Source of the DNA: Isoetes taiwanensis
Lineage: Eukaryota > Streptophyta > Lycopodiopsida > Isoetales > Isoetaceae
NCBI GenBank assembly: GCA_021234155.1
Contig: JAJEKV010000014.1
Span: 13,318,494 to 13,382,493 of the forward strand
DNA length: 64,000 bases
Reading direction: 5' to 3'
The position numbers and the translations under genes are program-made. This document shows, piece by piece, positions 37,360 through 48,899 of the stretch (positions within the stretch are counted from its first letter, which is position 1; every line of letters starts with the position of its first letter). Under the pieces are notes generated by a model. It had not been told where the DNA came from and ran no database searches. It was given only the letters and a program-made list of their open reading frames with translations.

Positions 37360-37460
37360 AGGTGGATACACGTGACTCACGTCTTTAGATTTTTTGCCTC
37401 TTCCAGGCACCACATCAATGCCTTATATTCTGCCATATTAGAAGTGACGACAGAGATGGG
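37360..37460 (-). pseudogene. Gypsy RNase H remnant
   Basis: SNMAEYKALMWCLEEAK on the minus strand matches the RNase H signature 'TNN-AEY-AL--GLE-A', in which the Glu is catalytic. Downstream 'SLPVGQGT' and 'EKYPKNEDKF' resemble the next block ('DS-LVV-QV-G'). The plus-strand frame at 37108-37593 (161 codons) is only the antisense of this region. Confidence 0.6.
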
Positions 37461-38703
37461 GCTAGCATACTACTTTGGCGACAACTTTGTTTGGCGTCAT
37501 AGATGCGCAGGGCACAAGGAAAAGTACGCATTAAAGCCAGAGCACACACACATAAAACCACTGGCAATAAACAAAAAGTATAACTTTAGTTGAAACCAGC
37601 TCCTTTGAATTTATACTGGGCTCCAACTCACATCGGGTTAATTCTACATGGAATGCTGATATAAACATTTCCTTCTGCAATAGAAATTCATGCGCAAACT
37701 CTCTATCTTCTTCATACAATATACCCCTTTTCTTACCCATTGGAATTCTCCTTTTGACCACAGGCTACTTTGCTCCTATCTTTGTAGAAAACCACCTTCG
37801 CTTTTAAAGTAAGTCATAAATATATTTGGGGTTTGTCCCTATTCCTTCAAAAGCAACCACCACAAGTTAAAATTTTGCAACCATTATTCCTTCAACATCA
37901 ATAGGCACATTGCTATAACAACCTGCAGGATTGATTTTGGTGCGAGAAGGTTTCAAGATCATTGGAGCCTTCTTGTCTACTTCCTGGGCCACCGCAGATA
38001 CTCATGACATGGTGGCGGCATCACGTTCAAGGAATTGTGGAGTCCTCCATCTAGCGAGAACTTTGGTTAATATTTTCCCTTCCATTTTGCTAACCATGGT
38101 GAAAACTCAAGGGATCACTATCTTTCACGGAGCGAGCATGTAACAAATCAATAATAACAGATTCTCAGAGGGCAGAAAGCTCATCTTCCTTAAAGTAAGA
38201 TTGAGAGCACCTTTCATACCGTAAGAAGGGGCTATCTTGACGGGGTAAAACAAATCCACGATTTTAGAATTCTTCAATAAATATTTAAATCCTCCACGGT
38301 CTTTTTCTAGCTACTTGACAAATTTTGTGAAGGCGGGAGGGAGGAGGCACAGCCACTGCTTGCTTTCGGCATCTTTGCCATTTTCAAAATCTCCAGCGCT
38401 ATTGATTTGCTTTGGTTCTTTCTCTTTGGCATTTACTCTGGCATCCTTCGAAATTTAATGGACAGCCATAAATCTCCCCTCTTGCTCTTCAACTACGCTG
38501 GCCTTGCGATGCACTTGGTTCACCAATTTTAGATTTTTTCTTGTGGCAAAATATTTACTGACCTTGCATATCCCTCGTGAAACATCTCTGACCTTACAAA
38601 GAATTACACCTGAGGGGCATTCTTTTACCAAAATGACCTCTTTTTCCACGCTTGGAGTGCATGGCCTATACCGGCAATAATCCCGAAGGAAGAATGAGTA
38701 TCT

Positions 38704-39310
38704 CTAAAGTGCACACATGGGGGTAGAAAAGTTTTTTTTTTTTCTTTGAAATTTGGGAGTTTCTGAGGCTCTTTGCGGTTGTTTAGTTACCTCAACCAAT
38801 GCCTCCGAGATACTGTAGTGATCTCTTACATCTGTGGGAGCCTCATCATCTTCCCATCTTAACCTTTTCTTTTCCTTTTTTTGGATAGCATGAAGCAGTC
38901 TGAGTCTTGATCCCATACACTCTGTACTCATAATCACGGAAAAAAAGGATCACTTGGTGAGTGCATTTCATCTAGTAGTATGATATCATATCAGCAAATT
39001 TATTGGCTTTGGTGAAAGCGTAACATGTAATGTCCCTCTGTTTTTGAATCTTCCAAAAGCTTTTTGTATTCTTAATTACGCTGCTCAATCCACACGATAA
39101 AAAGAAGCCACTAGTGCAATGTATGGTTAGGAACATGATTTGATTTGGCATTTGACAGATAGTGATTGAATCTTTTCGACCATCTTCTTTGCACACTTTC
39201 ACCATGTTTGATCACGAGAAAAGTTTGCAACTCAAATATTAAATCTTGAGGGTCCAAGACTCTTCCAAACCTTGCTAGGAAACTTTTACGAGTTCTTCCC
39301 AAGGTGGTGC
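38704..39310 (-). pseudogene. Gypsy gag remnant
   Basis: The minus strand encodes FLARFGRVLDPQDL (about 39285-39244), then 'KHGESVQ' and 'RFNHYLS'. This is the pattern 'FL-RFG---DPQDL--EL ... KHESV---AERF--FL' of plant gypsy Gag. A Lys/Glu/Arg-rich stretch follows at 38937-38704. Frame changes occur between the pieces. A CCHC knuckle was not found. Gag would form the cytoplasmic virus-like particle. Confidence 0.6.
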
Positions 39311-39678
39311 CTAAACCTATAACATATTCTAACCCAAGGCCTTACCTCATCATTCTTGAAACATTTCTTAAACTTCGGAGAAAACTCTGACCTTTTTTGT
39401 GACCATATTCTTGATAGTATTCCTTAACTTGAAAGATCTTGAAATTGTTGGCATTCATGCCGGATCAAAGCGAGGAATTTGGAGTAGGCACATTTAACTT
39501 CCGAGTATTGATAAGGCATGCCTGCCGGTTGTTGCTTGTATGGTACGATGGAATTATGCTTGATAGCTGCACAGTTATCTGTGTCTCGGTAAGGCTCGGA
39601 TGTCTCATTAATAATGCCTTACTTTACGGTGCCATGAGTCGATTCCGGGGAAGATTATCTTTCGGTAGAACCTCGAAA

Positions 39679-42125
39679 TGTTGAAGGTATTCTGGCGAAA
39701 ACCCAACTTCCAGCTGATGAATTTAGAACCTCGGGTTGCTTAAGGCAACCCTTTCACGGTCACAAAAGTTCGAGGAAAAAGTCACAAAAGATCACTAGGA
39801 GTGTGTTTCCACGAAGAGAAAAAGTACACCTCCCCAAAATCTCTTGCAGAATGTGATCTGGGGCTATGGGTGTGGATATCTCTCCTTGATGTTCTCAACA
39901 CTTGTCACTAACAGGCTTTGAAAACCGATAAAGTGAGTAGGCTGGGTGAAGAGATTCAAATCAAGCAGAGCGGTCGATTTTGGTCAATATCCCACAGCCA
40001 GTGACATTTGGAATTTCCGATGTGGTGATGAATTTTTGGGACTATCAACTCTATCTTTCTCCGGTTGTCACACGGGGGCCAACTATTTATTTCACGAGGC
40101 CAGGAAAGGATCCAATTTTCTTTTTGATAATTCTGCTGCTAAAATTTGTAAGAAGAAAATGTTCTTAGCGAAGATAATGTTTTGCCAGGGTCAAAATTTG
40201 CCGCGTGTATCTTTGGCTCTACTTCCACATACTTTGTTTGGCCGGATTGAAGTTCCAAGCGGTGGCTCCTCCCATGCTCACACGTTGTGCAATGCCTCAT
40301 GTTTTAACAGTACCAACTTTCCATTGCAATGCAGGGATTTGGCTTTTGCACTTTCTAGGGTTTGTGTCTGGTGGAGCAAAACCACGGCTAGCAATGTGCG
40401 GGCGCTAGATATAGCGCTATGGCCAATATTAAAGGTATGATAGTACGCTTTTTGAAAAGATACAAAACTCAAACAGCCTTCTTTGCAAAGATTGGTTTTA
40501 ATTAGATCCCAGTCCCTCCCGAGATACAATACATAACATCCCGGCTTCGGAGTCTTAGGCCGCGAGGATCAAATAGATTGCACATAAAAATCCAGGAGAA
40601 TTAAGTGTGTCAGGATCAAGGTAAACATAGAATTGAGAATCAGTTCAAGGTTGTCCAGTAGGTCTTCTTCCAAGCCAAAAATCTTCTTTGCCTTCAAGCC
40701 CTTCGAGAAACTCTTACGTAAAGAAAAATCCTTTGTAGAATATACATTTAGATTTGAAATCTTCATCATTTCTTTTTAATTCTTATACTTTGGCAGCACT
40801 AAGCATTCATGGCATTAATCATAATGATTAGGAGGTTTAGGTCTTGAATTAATGGTTTGTTGGAGTGCGCTCACGAGCGGATCTTGGCGTACCGGGTTTA
40901 GGTTGGCGGTTCGAAGAAATATCCCGCAGGGCCCAATTCAATTTAGCGGACAAAGTAGGCCAAAGTGGTTTCTTACCACGGTTGTGCGTCGCGATGTGGG
41001 ATTGATGCCTCCACCCAGCCCTGCGCCCGGATGCTCCACTTGGGCTTGGAAGAGAAGTGGAAAGCTAAGGGGAGGTAGATAGGAAAAATTTTGCACCCCT
41101 TACACCCTATGGCACGATTCCCTAGAACACATATACCATGCCTAAAATAAGGCCTTTTCTCAAAATTCTTTTCTAGGGAATCTCTTTTTGTGCCCTATAA
41201 TATTAGGGGTCTTTTCACCATAGGCTCTTTGGAGTTTGAAAAAATTTGGGAGTGGATGAAGTGGCATTTGAACACATGGCGCTGGCTGGAAATGGTAAGC
41301 TAATGGCCCAATAGAATGATGATGGCGTGTCAGCCCACTCACGAATTTGAAAATTCTCTCTAGTCAAAGTGCCCAGAATGATGTGGAGATGAGTGTGTGT
41401 GAATGATGAGGTGTAAGGCCCTGATATGGCAACAATGATATTTTGGAAATGAATTTTTGATTTGAATGAGGAGTTTGAGATGAAAGGATGAGGAAATGGT
41501 GATGGGTGTGATGTGTGTAGTAAAAGATTGTAGGGACTTGGCATCAGTGTCATTAGGAAACCAAAAGGCGTGGGCATCTGCTGAGAAACATCTTTTGAGG
41601 CATATTTGAATTTTTTAGCATTTCCTTAGGGATTTTGCAAGCCTCTCTACATTTTGCTCAGTTTAAAATGGAATGTTGACTATAAGCAAGTTGCTGACTA
41701 AGTCAAAGAGTCTCTCTTGAACTGTAGTGGATGACAAGTGGGTGTTTTTATGAAGGTGTATTTTGACTAGAAGAACTTGGAGTCAGTTTGACTTTGGGGT
41801 GTATGAGGGAAGGTCGAGGTTCAATGCTATTTGGGATGGTGGTGGATGAGGATGCGTCCAATGCCAAAAGATACCAAGCTCATAAATGATTACATACCAT
41901 GGGGAGTATACTTCCAAAGGGGTCTTCTTTCTCTTCTTCTCTACAACTACAACGTTTGACCTCTCTTGAGTGACTTGAATTAATTGTCTTTATTCCTTTG
42001 CTCTTCAAGCTTGGTGTACATGCTGAGTGAAGCATTACCTCCTAATATCTTGCACAAATTAGACCCAATTGCAGTTAGTACTAATATATGGCGACAACAC
42101 ATATGCTGCCATGGCATGGCGGCCA
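39679..42125 (-). repeat. 5' LTR of the gypsy element
   Basis: Second copy of the long repeat, beginning 'tgttgaaggtattctggc' and ending '...gcatggcggcca'. The ends TG...CA on the plus strand agree with standard LTR termini read from either side. I could not identify a convincing primer-binding site just inside it. Confidence 0.75.
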
Positions 42126-45100
42126 GTTTCTACCCCAGAGTGCCCATACCAAAATGCCTTACGCACCTGCTCCAAGTCATTCAGTGTGCGAAACGGGGCC
42201 CCCAAACCTCAACTTGCGTGCGGAAGGGGCGGGCTGGGCCGGCGCGGATGTGAGCCGGATATTTAATCCTTAGAGCTGCACTTTGGTGGTGACGATGCGC
42301 ATGGCATAAGCTTTTGGCCTGGCAAGTGGATGGGCCTCCCAACAGGCCCGAGGGAGAGGAACTCCTCCCTAGGTGTACTTGTAGGTGAAACGTGACCTCA
42401 CCCAATTTGTCGATATGTGAGTCTTGAGGGCGTGGGGTAGGCGTGGAAGAGGATATGAGAACCACCACGGTCTTGGCGGTCCGCGCTTGCCATCTACTGG
42501 CCCAGCAGCTGAGGAATGTGTCTAGGGCATCGGTGAGGCGCATAAAGCGGGGTGTGCGGTAGGAAGGTCAACATCGTCGCATAGATGGTGGCGGATGACC
42601 TGGTGCAAAAAGTTGTATGCCATCCCCCATGCTTTCGATGGTCGAGGGGCTCCTAAGCGGTCAATGTAGGGGCCAAAAAATGTTGAACTGAGGAGGGGCA
42701 GCCTGCGGGACGATTACTCTTGGTGAATCGCATGCCCATCAATTTGCATCTGCCAAAGTAACTCTCATACAACTTTGTATATGGCGTGCGCGCGAGGCGT
42801 GATTGGCCTTGGGGCTAGCCCATAACTTTTCAGGGGCCGTATCAAAGCAGCAGAATCACAAGCGGCAATACAAGTCTGCCCAGGTGAACGTCTTCAATGA
42901 TTTGCATGGAGTGTAAAGATATGGTCAATCGTTGAGTGGCGGGGTCTAAACTGCTTGTGTGAGGATCTCGCTTGTCTGGCGCCTCTGCCCGGCCGGGTGA
43001 AAACATACTTTCGGAATGCCGACCAGCGATGTGGCAAATCTTGAAGCCCGACAAAAAAACGATGGGTCAGGTAATTGAGGATGGTAATAAGATGCTTGCT
43101 TATTTAATGAATAGGGGGACAACCACAGCATGGTCCATTACATGCGAGAAATCCTTCTGTGATACTCTGTTAATGGGGTAGTGAGGATGGCACCCGGCTG
43201 ACTGCCATCCGCGGCTTTGATAAATAAGGCGCGCATATACCATAAAGGTGGTACTTCCCATTAGCCGGCCCGTTGCGGGGCCCTCCACAATACTCCTCGC
43301 AGAACCAATGGGGGCCATCACACGTGAGGGGGGTAGCATGGGCATACTTGGCGTCACTGGTGGATCATAAGAGAGCTCTTTGCCAAATCTTTTACATTTC
43401 CCCACTTTGCACGGGTGTGATGTCCCTATGCTGCGGCGGGGAGCTGGCCTTGAGAGCACTGGCCAAAAGGTTAGGATATGAGTGTCAGTGGGCGAACATC
43501 TCCCTGGCAGGTGCAGCGCCTTTGTCTCAGCGGATGAGCGGTGCGTGTGGTGGCTACCAGCGGTACTGGATCCGAGAATATATGGCGGGCGGCGCTTGCG
43601 TTCTTTACACTCGCATCAAACCACTTGCGATTCTGCGCCGGAAATATCATTGTATGCGTCCCACTGGCGGCAGGGAATGCAACATCCCGTACGCATCCGT
43701 AATAAGCTTCGATCAAGCTGATGCAATGTCTGGCGCTCTCTAGTGTGAATTCATGAGAATTCTTTGGCGGGGTGTCCATAGCGAGCATCGGCGTAGTCCT
43801 CTGCACGCTCATAATCCAATACTTAGCGGATGGCGCATAATTAAGGAGTTCTGGCGACTTACGAAGCCCATGTCAAATAAAATTAGTGATGCGAGTCAGC
43901 CTCTACTCATCGGTATCGGTGCCACGTGATGAGATGCATATCTTTGTAACCATACTTGAGCACATAGTCCACCACACTAATTTTCCACGTTGTAAACGTC
44001 TGCGAGGTCATGTGGAATAATTTAAGGGCTAAACTTAGCTATTTGGCGATTTTTAGCACATTTCAAAATAATTTGGCTAAAAGTAAATGGAAAAGTAGGA
44101 AAAAAAAATAATAATTTTAGCTTAACTTTTTTTTTGGAGTTGCACCAACTTTGAGCTCTTTGTATAAAAGCAGCTAGAAATGCAGAGAGTGAAATTTTTG
44201 TATTGTTTAAGCTAAACCATAGAAACTTTTTAGAATGAATTCGGGCGGTTTAGCTAATATCATTCTAATTTATATGAAATATAGGATTAGTAGTTTAGTT
44301 TCTAGCATTATGAATTAATTTGAGTCTAGACTTTTGCTAGTTAGCATTATTTGAGGAATGTTTTCATAAAATGACCAAAATAAATGGAATATATTGAGAA
44401 AAAATATAGTAATTTGGCTTATTTTACTTGTTGTAATACCATAGAAATTTTAGGGTTGGCGTTTGGGTTAAGTTTAATAGGCGGCTAGAAAGCATGAGGA
44501 GGAAAAATGTGTAGAGGGGATTTAGCCTAAACCCACCAGAAAGTTTTGGGATTATGCTCGAGGTTAAGTTTAGCTAAAGTCATTCTGGCTAATAAGAAAT
44601 ATGGAGTGTAGTAATTTATTCCTATGCTACTTGGCAGTGCACTGAGAAGGGCCTTGTGACGGGGCCTTTATAGAGTATGAAGTCTCAAAATACCACATAG
44701 CGAGGAGCAAGCACAATGCACTTAAGCGAGTGGCCTAAGTGTCACTCCAGATCCTGCGTGGCGGGTGCCTTTTCCCCAGGGGCCAATGACTGCCAAGGAC
44801 TTTTGTCTACGTCGTGAAGTCCAAGAATCTCATAGGCTGCTCTACTCTGTCGGAGTGCATTGAAATCCCAAGAAGGGCGACCCTACCCAGCTGCTTGTCT
44901 TCTTTGTATGTCATCATATAGATCAACATAAGGTCCATCTTATCCCTCTCGGAGTAGCTGCGATAGAAAGGTGCTCTGCGTGAAATAACAGTGACGAGAA
45001 AAGAGGGTTGCCTTGGTATTATGCACCACGAGCCCTGAAATCACCGGTGTAATACATGCATTAATACGGAAGTAGCAGAATGTGCCAAGATTATTAGGTA

Positions 45101-46980
45101 GCGACAGAAACAACCCCACGGGCTCTGTCACATGCAGTGTGTGAAGGCAGAAATATTTGGTAGCTTGCGGCCCGGTCGGTAGCACATTACTTGGCCATGC
45201 TCCCCATGTCTCCATAGAAAGATAGAGATCCATATAGAACGCCCGCGGAGTTAGGCTTGTCCCCTTACATAAGGAAGCCTCGACAATTCCATGGGAATGC
45301 AGGAGGCTGAATTCCTATTTGTCGGCCTGATGAGTATCGCGGCTGGAGTCAGCAGGGGAAGGGCGGGGCGGTGAGTGATGAGAAGCTGGAAATGGAAGCC
45401 CGGAGAAGCCATGTGGTATTTTGGCGTGGAGTGCGTGAGGGCTTGAGTAGGAGCATGAGAAGGGGAACATGGTAGGAGAAGCTGACGAGGGGCCGCGTTA
45501 ATTTGCGATTGGGGGCTGCGGAGAGTGCCGCGTGATGCTTGGTGGCGGGAAATGTACATCACGCACACGAACCAATCCCTACGGCACCTTGAGTGGTGGA
45601 TGCCTCGACCACGACAAGCTCACATCTGCGTGCCTCCTATTGTCTGCGGAGTGCTGAGGTCGGTCCCGCATCTGAGGCGTCCCCTTGACATCTTGCTTTC
45701 GGCGAGGCGCCAATATGGCATCCGCGCACTGCGCATCATAGCCGCCCGAATATGACAATCGCGATTCTGACGAGGCCCAGGCCCCATGGCAAAAGCGGTA
45801 TTTCTTTTCGGGGAAATGTGAGCTGGCCAGGGAATGTCATGCGTCGAGAATGTGTACCCGGATGTTGTGGCGGGAACTCTCCCCTCCTCTTGGCACCTCG
45901 GACTGCAGATTGGCCTCTCGATGCGCTCTTGGAGTTACGCTGTGGCAGGGTCAAGGTGGGCCGGCGGGGCAATGGCTGGTGGTAGTGAGTAATTAGGCTG
46001 GATGGCGTCGGGTGGCTTGAATGCGGGGCAGCGGTCGTGGTCTGAGCTGCCGTACGTCTGAGAGCATCTTGAGTAGGGGATTCTTGAGTGGCCAGATGCG
46101 GCGCGTCACCGATACAATGAAGAAGTCGAATGCCACGATACTGCGAACTGCTGCTGCCCAGTCACAACCCACGGAGCTCAGGCCCAGTAGCGAGGCGTGC
46201 TCGGGGGGACACAGGCGTCCAGGAGGGCTTCTTTGCTCAGATGCGTGCTGAAGGAGCGAGAGGGGCATGCGCAGGCGGGCACCAGCTCCCCAGGATCCCA
46301 TGGTGGTGGCTTCCTCAACCTGCATTTGTGAAGCGAGGAACGGTGGCCGTTGTCACCGTGCATTGCAGCTCCTCTCTGTGTCATGGTGTCAGAGTGATGA
46401 ACCACGAGTCTAAGCCCGGGCCGCATGTCCAGTGAGCTCACACGGCTTTATTCTTGGATTAAAGTGTGCAGGCCAAAGGCCCATCTTCCTAAATCTTTGT
46501 GTCTTGGAGTCTTGGCGAGGCTGTGATCACGGTTCTTCTTGACCATCCCGGTTGCCTTCCCCGAGCACATGGGTGCCGGGGCTGGTCTCGGTCACCATAC
46601 CCGGCCAGGCCGAGACGCTGGCCCAGCCCACCAATCACGAGAGCTAGCTATTTAGCCTCCATACCACGCTTTAGCGTAGCTCCAATTCTTCTTGCTTAGA
46701 GGCAGGAGTTCTGTGTGGTCTGAGCAATCAATCCCTTCCAGCCCGGGCTTGCCACTTGGTGAGGACCTTAATAGCAGGAACCTCCTTCTTCATGGAGGAT
46801 CGAGGATGTCTCTGTCCATGATGGTGTCGGGCCGGATTTTAGCATTGGCTGACCCCTACGCCTTGGTTTTCGAGGCTGGCCCATCTTACGTGGCAGGCGG
46901 GGGTGCGACGCGTCCGAGCCAGGGTTTAGGCTATAGCGGCGTGCTCCAGTCCCGAGGAGCTAAGCCTTGAGACTATGTAT
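42126..46980 (-). mobile_element. LINE, 5' portion, interrupted by the gypsy element
   Basis: Minus-strand LINE sequence, G+C-rich like the copy at 11.5-15.9 kb. DFNALRQSRAAYEILGLHD (about 44871-44814) fits the endonuclease GDFN block with its Gly changed to Trp. QFRPRHSTIDHIFTLHA (about 42955-42905) fits RT block 1 ('GFRP-RSTIDAIF-LR'). VEVWGPRFAH (about 42213-42184) is the post-RT YGVEVWG block, and it is followed by 'LEQVRKAFWYG' right up to the gypsy border. Its 3' remainder is 30235-31192. The 5' limit near 46980 is set by the drop in G+C. Confidence 0.7.
44014..44622. mobile_element. MITE-like element nested in the LINE
   Basis: A sharply AT-rich insert of about 609 bp interrupts the G+C-rich LINE between its endonuclease and reverse transcriptase parts. 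Its ends are inverted: GGAATAATTTA (44014-44024) against TAATTTATTCC (44612-44622), 10 of 11 matching. Subterminal GCTAAACTTAGC-like words are also inverted between the two ends. There is no coding capacity. No clear target-site duplication was seen, so the family is unknown. Confidence 0.5.
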
Positions 46981-47475
46981 TTTGTGGCCGAGCTAGAGCA
47001 AGGCCAAGCTGATTAGTTGGGCTATGGCGATGTCAGGCAAATGTTGGAGCCTAGCTCAACATTATTGTGGAAGGGGGTCGAATGTAAAGTAAAATGTCTA
47101 GAAGCTCGCTTAAAGAGACTAAAAAAACTGCAATGGGCCTTTGTGTGAGAGAAAAAAAGATGAAACTATAGAGTGTAAGAAAAAGCTCCAAAAAGGGGAA
47201 GGCGGTGGGAGGAAGGCAGTTCATAAACTTTTTAACTGCTCTAAAAAGAAAAGAGGAGTTGTGAGAACATTGGAATGTTTTTTATGAATATGGAAAAAGA
47301 AGAAATACTTGCACTTTTATATGAACCATATAATTTAGTATTGAAAAGAGAGGTCATGGATATGCTCGTATGAGTTATTCCCTCAAGAATGGACGCAAAT
47401 GAAGTACAAAGTACTTGTGACACCATTGGTTTGAGCAGAATGGATATAAGAGCCTCTTCAAACCCTTTCAGGCGG
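46981..47475. other. Spacer between LINE and gypsy remnants
   Basis: AT-rich with A-runs. If the gag-protease fragment to its right once continued, reverse transcriptase should lie here on the minus strand, but I see no RT motif. Confidence 0.3.
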
Positions 47476-47754
47476 CATTGAAATCACTAGGCACAAAGAA
47501 AGTCATTATTCTTCGTCCTTACATAGTGGAAACCACTAGGAAAAAGAGGAATGCTAGTGTTGAGATTATCTGTGGGGGCATGCATTCTATCCAATCTGGA
47601 GACTCATGTATAACAAAGGGAGCAAAAAATAACGAATGTGAAATGGTTAGTCTAACTGAGAAGAACAATATTTGGTCCCACCTAGAGAGCATCTCAAAGC
47701 TCATGGTTATATTTTATAATGTGAAAACTTTTGAGGTAGAGGAAGATCTTTCAT

Positions 47755-47870
47755 CCATCAATCACAGCGATAGAACTGGGATGCTCAACCTTGCTTCTAG
47801 GGATGGCGAGCAGAGTAGCGAACACACTATCCATAAAGCAAGCATTTGCATCAGTATCAAGTTGCGCCAA
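47755..47870 (-). pseudogene. Gypsy aspartic protease remnant, active-site glycine replaced
   Basis: LDTDANACFMDS, followed by 'AIPRSK' and 'SSIAVIDG', matches the retropepsin entry 'LLDTGA---F-------L-IP' and the flap side 'V-DG'. The catalytic D-T-G-A motif reads D-T-D-A. The Gly to Asp change (one base) would abolish activity if real. The plus-strand 138-codon frame at 47478-47894 is antisense to this segment and not a gene. Confidence 0.6.
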
Positions 47871-48359
47871 TGCTTCCAACCTTTCAACATTTGATTCTAA
47901 TGATATAGAGAAAAAATTCCTTACTGACCTTATCTGATGGAATAAAGTTGTCATGAAGTGTGGAAGGAGTCTGAGAAGTGATGGCCAGTCGATGAGAGAC
48001 TCCTACTACTTGGACCACTCCCTGGAGTTTTTAGATTGATTTGGGCGCGTCACAGGGAATCCAAGAGCAATATGACCAGGTCCTCTATAATAGAGGCAAA
48101 AATTGGCCTCTCTCCGATGCTGCTTCTCATCAGCAGATAAGGGCCCTCGAATCGCATGATCTGCATCTGGATCTGCTTGATTCTACAAATGAGACCAGGG
48201 CAGGCATAGCTACAAGCACCCATGGGATTGGAAAGATCTGACCATGCCTCTCTTGCCTACATTCAAAAGGCGTTATCCACGGTGATAAGTCCTTCCTGGG
48301 AATCTTAGGGTCTTATATGAATGCTTAATATATCTTTGACATCACTCAAGAGTCCTCTC

Positions 48360-48893
48360 AGAAGTAATCCGCGAACAGCAATAAATCTCGAGCTGATATC
48401 AGTACGAATTTGGCGAATTTTAGATGCATAACTAAAGATAGATGAGAGCCTTGTCTAAGATTGAAGAGTTTTGTGGCCCCATTTAGCCGTGTTGCCAATC
48501 TATGTCTCTCAAAATGTGCCTCAGGACGTTCAAAAGCGGTGAAGCGGCAATATTGGCGATGTTGGGGCTTCACTCTCAGTGAGAGGGCAAACCAAGCTCT
48601 AAAAGCCACGAGAAGTAGGGAACAAACTGGCAGTCTATTCATGATCCATGGGATACCTGTAAGGATGGAGCCGAATAACAAGATTCAAGAAACCCCGAAG
48701 CTTGGATCTACTACCATCAAATTTCTCTGGCAAACTAATCTTAGGCTCTGATAGCCTCGTCCCAGGGCTATAGGCTGATTCATGAGATGCAATTCATTCT
48801 CTGAGCTCTCTATGATCCAATTTCAACTGCTGACATACTTGAACAAGCTGCTAGACTTGGTGTAATAAGGTTGAAACCTCCTCCATAGAGATG
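48360..48893 (-). pseudogene. Gypsy gag (KFDG type), broken
   Basis: The Gag core from the first Met (about 48893) to 'LLLFADYF' has at least one stop after PMDHE and frame changes. The 'LRQGS' motif and the spacing to the FDG motif are as expected for the retrotransposon gag family. It would form the particle shell. No zinc knuckle is visible downstream. Confidence 0.6.
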
Positions 48894-48899
48894 AAATCA

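Larger units (their letters stand above)
31193..42125 (-). mobile_element. Ty3/gypsy LTR retrotransposon, minus strand, nested in a LINE
   Basis: Two long direct repeats, about 31193-33705 and 39679-42125, flank a 6-kb internal region. Minus-strand domains read in order from the right: gag (39310-38704), RNase H (about 37460-37360), integrase core (about 35330-35000) and integrase C-terminus (about 34960-34345). This is the order of Ty3/gypsy (reverse transcriptase and RNase H before integrase). Reverse transcriptase itself was not found intact. The total is about 10.9 kb. The LTRs differ by many indels, so the insertion is old or the sequence is noisy. A possible target duplication is 'gttta' (31187) and 'gtttc' (42126), which is weak. 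Confidence 0.75.

Noticed and set aside
37108-37593. Plus-strand frame of 161 codons
   Set aside because: It is antisense to the gypsy RNase H motif on the minus strand.
47478-47894. Plus-strand frame of 138 codons
   Set aside because: The opposite strand encodes a recognisable retroviral-type protease segment, and the plus frame has no conserved motif.
48740-48760. Minus-strand TATCAGAGCC resembling an initiator-Met tRNA primer-binding site
   Set aside because: It is part of the gag coding sequence (reads L-S-E-P) and is not next to an LTR end.
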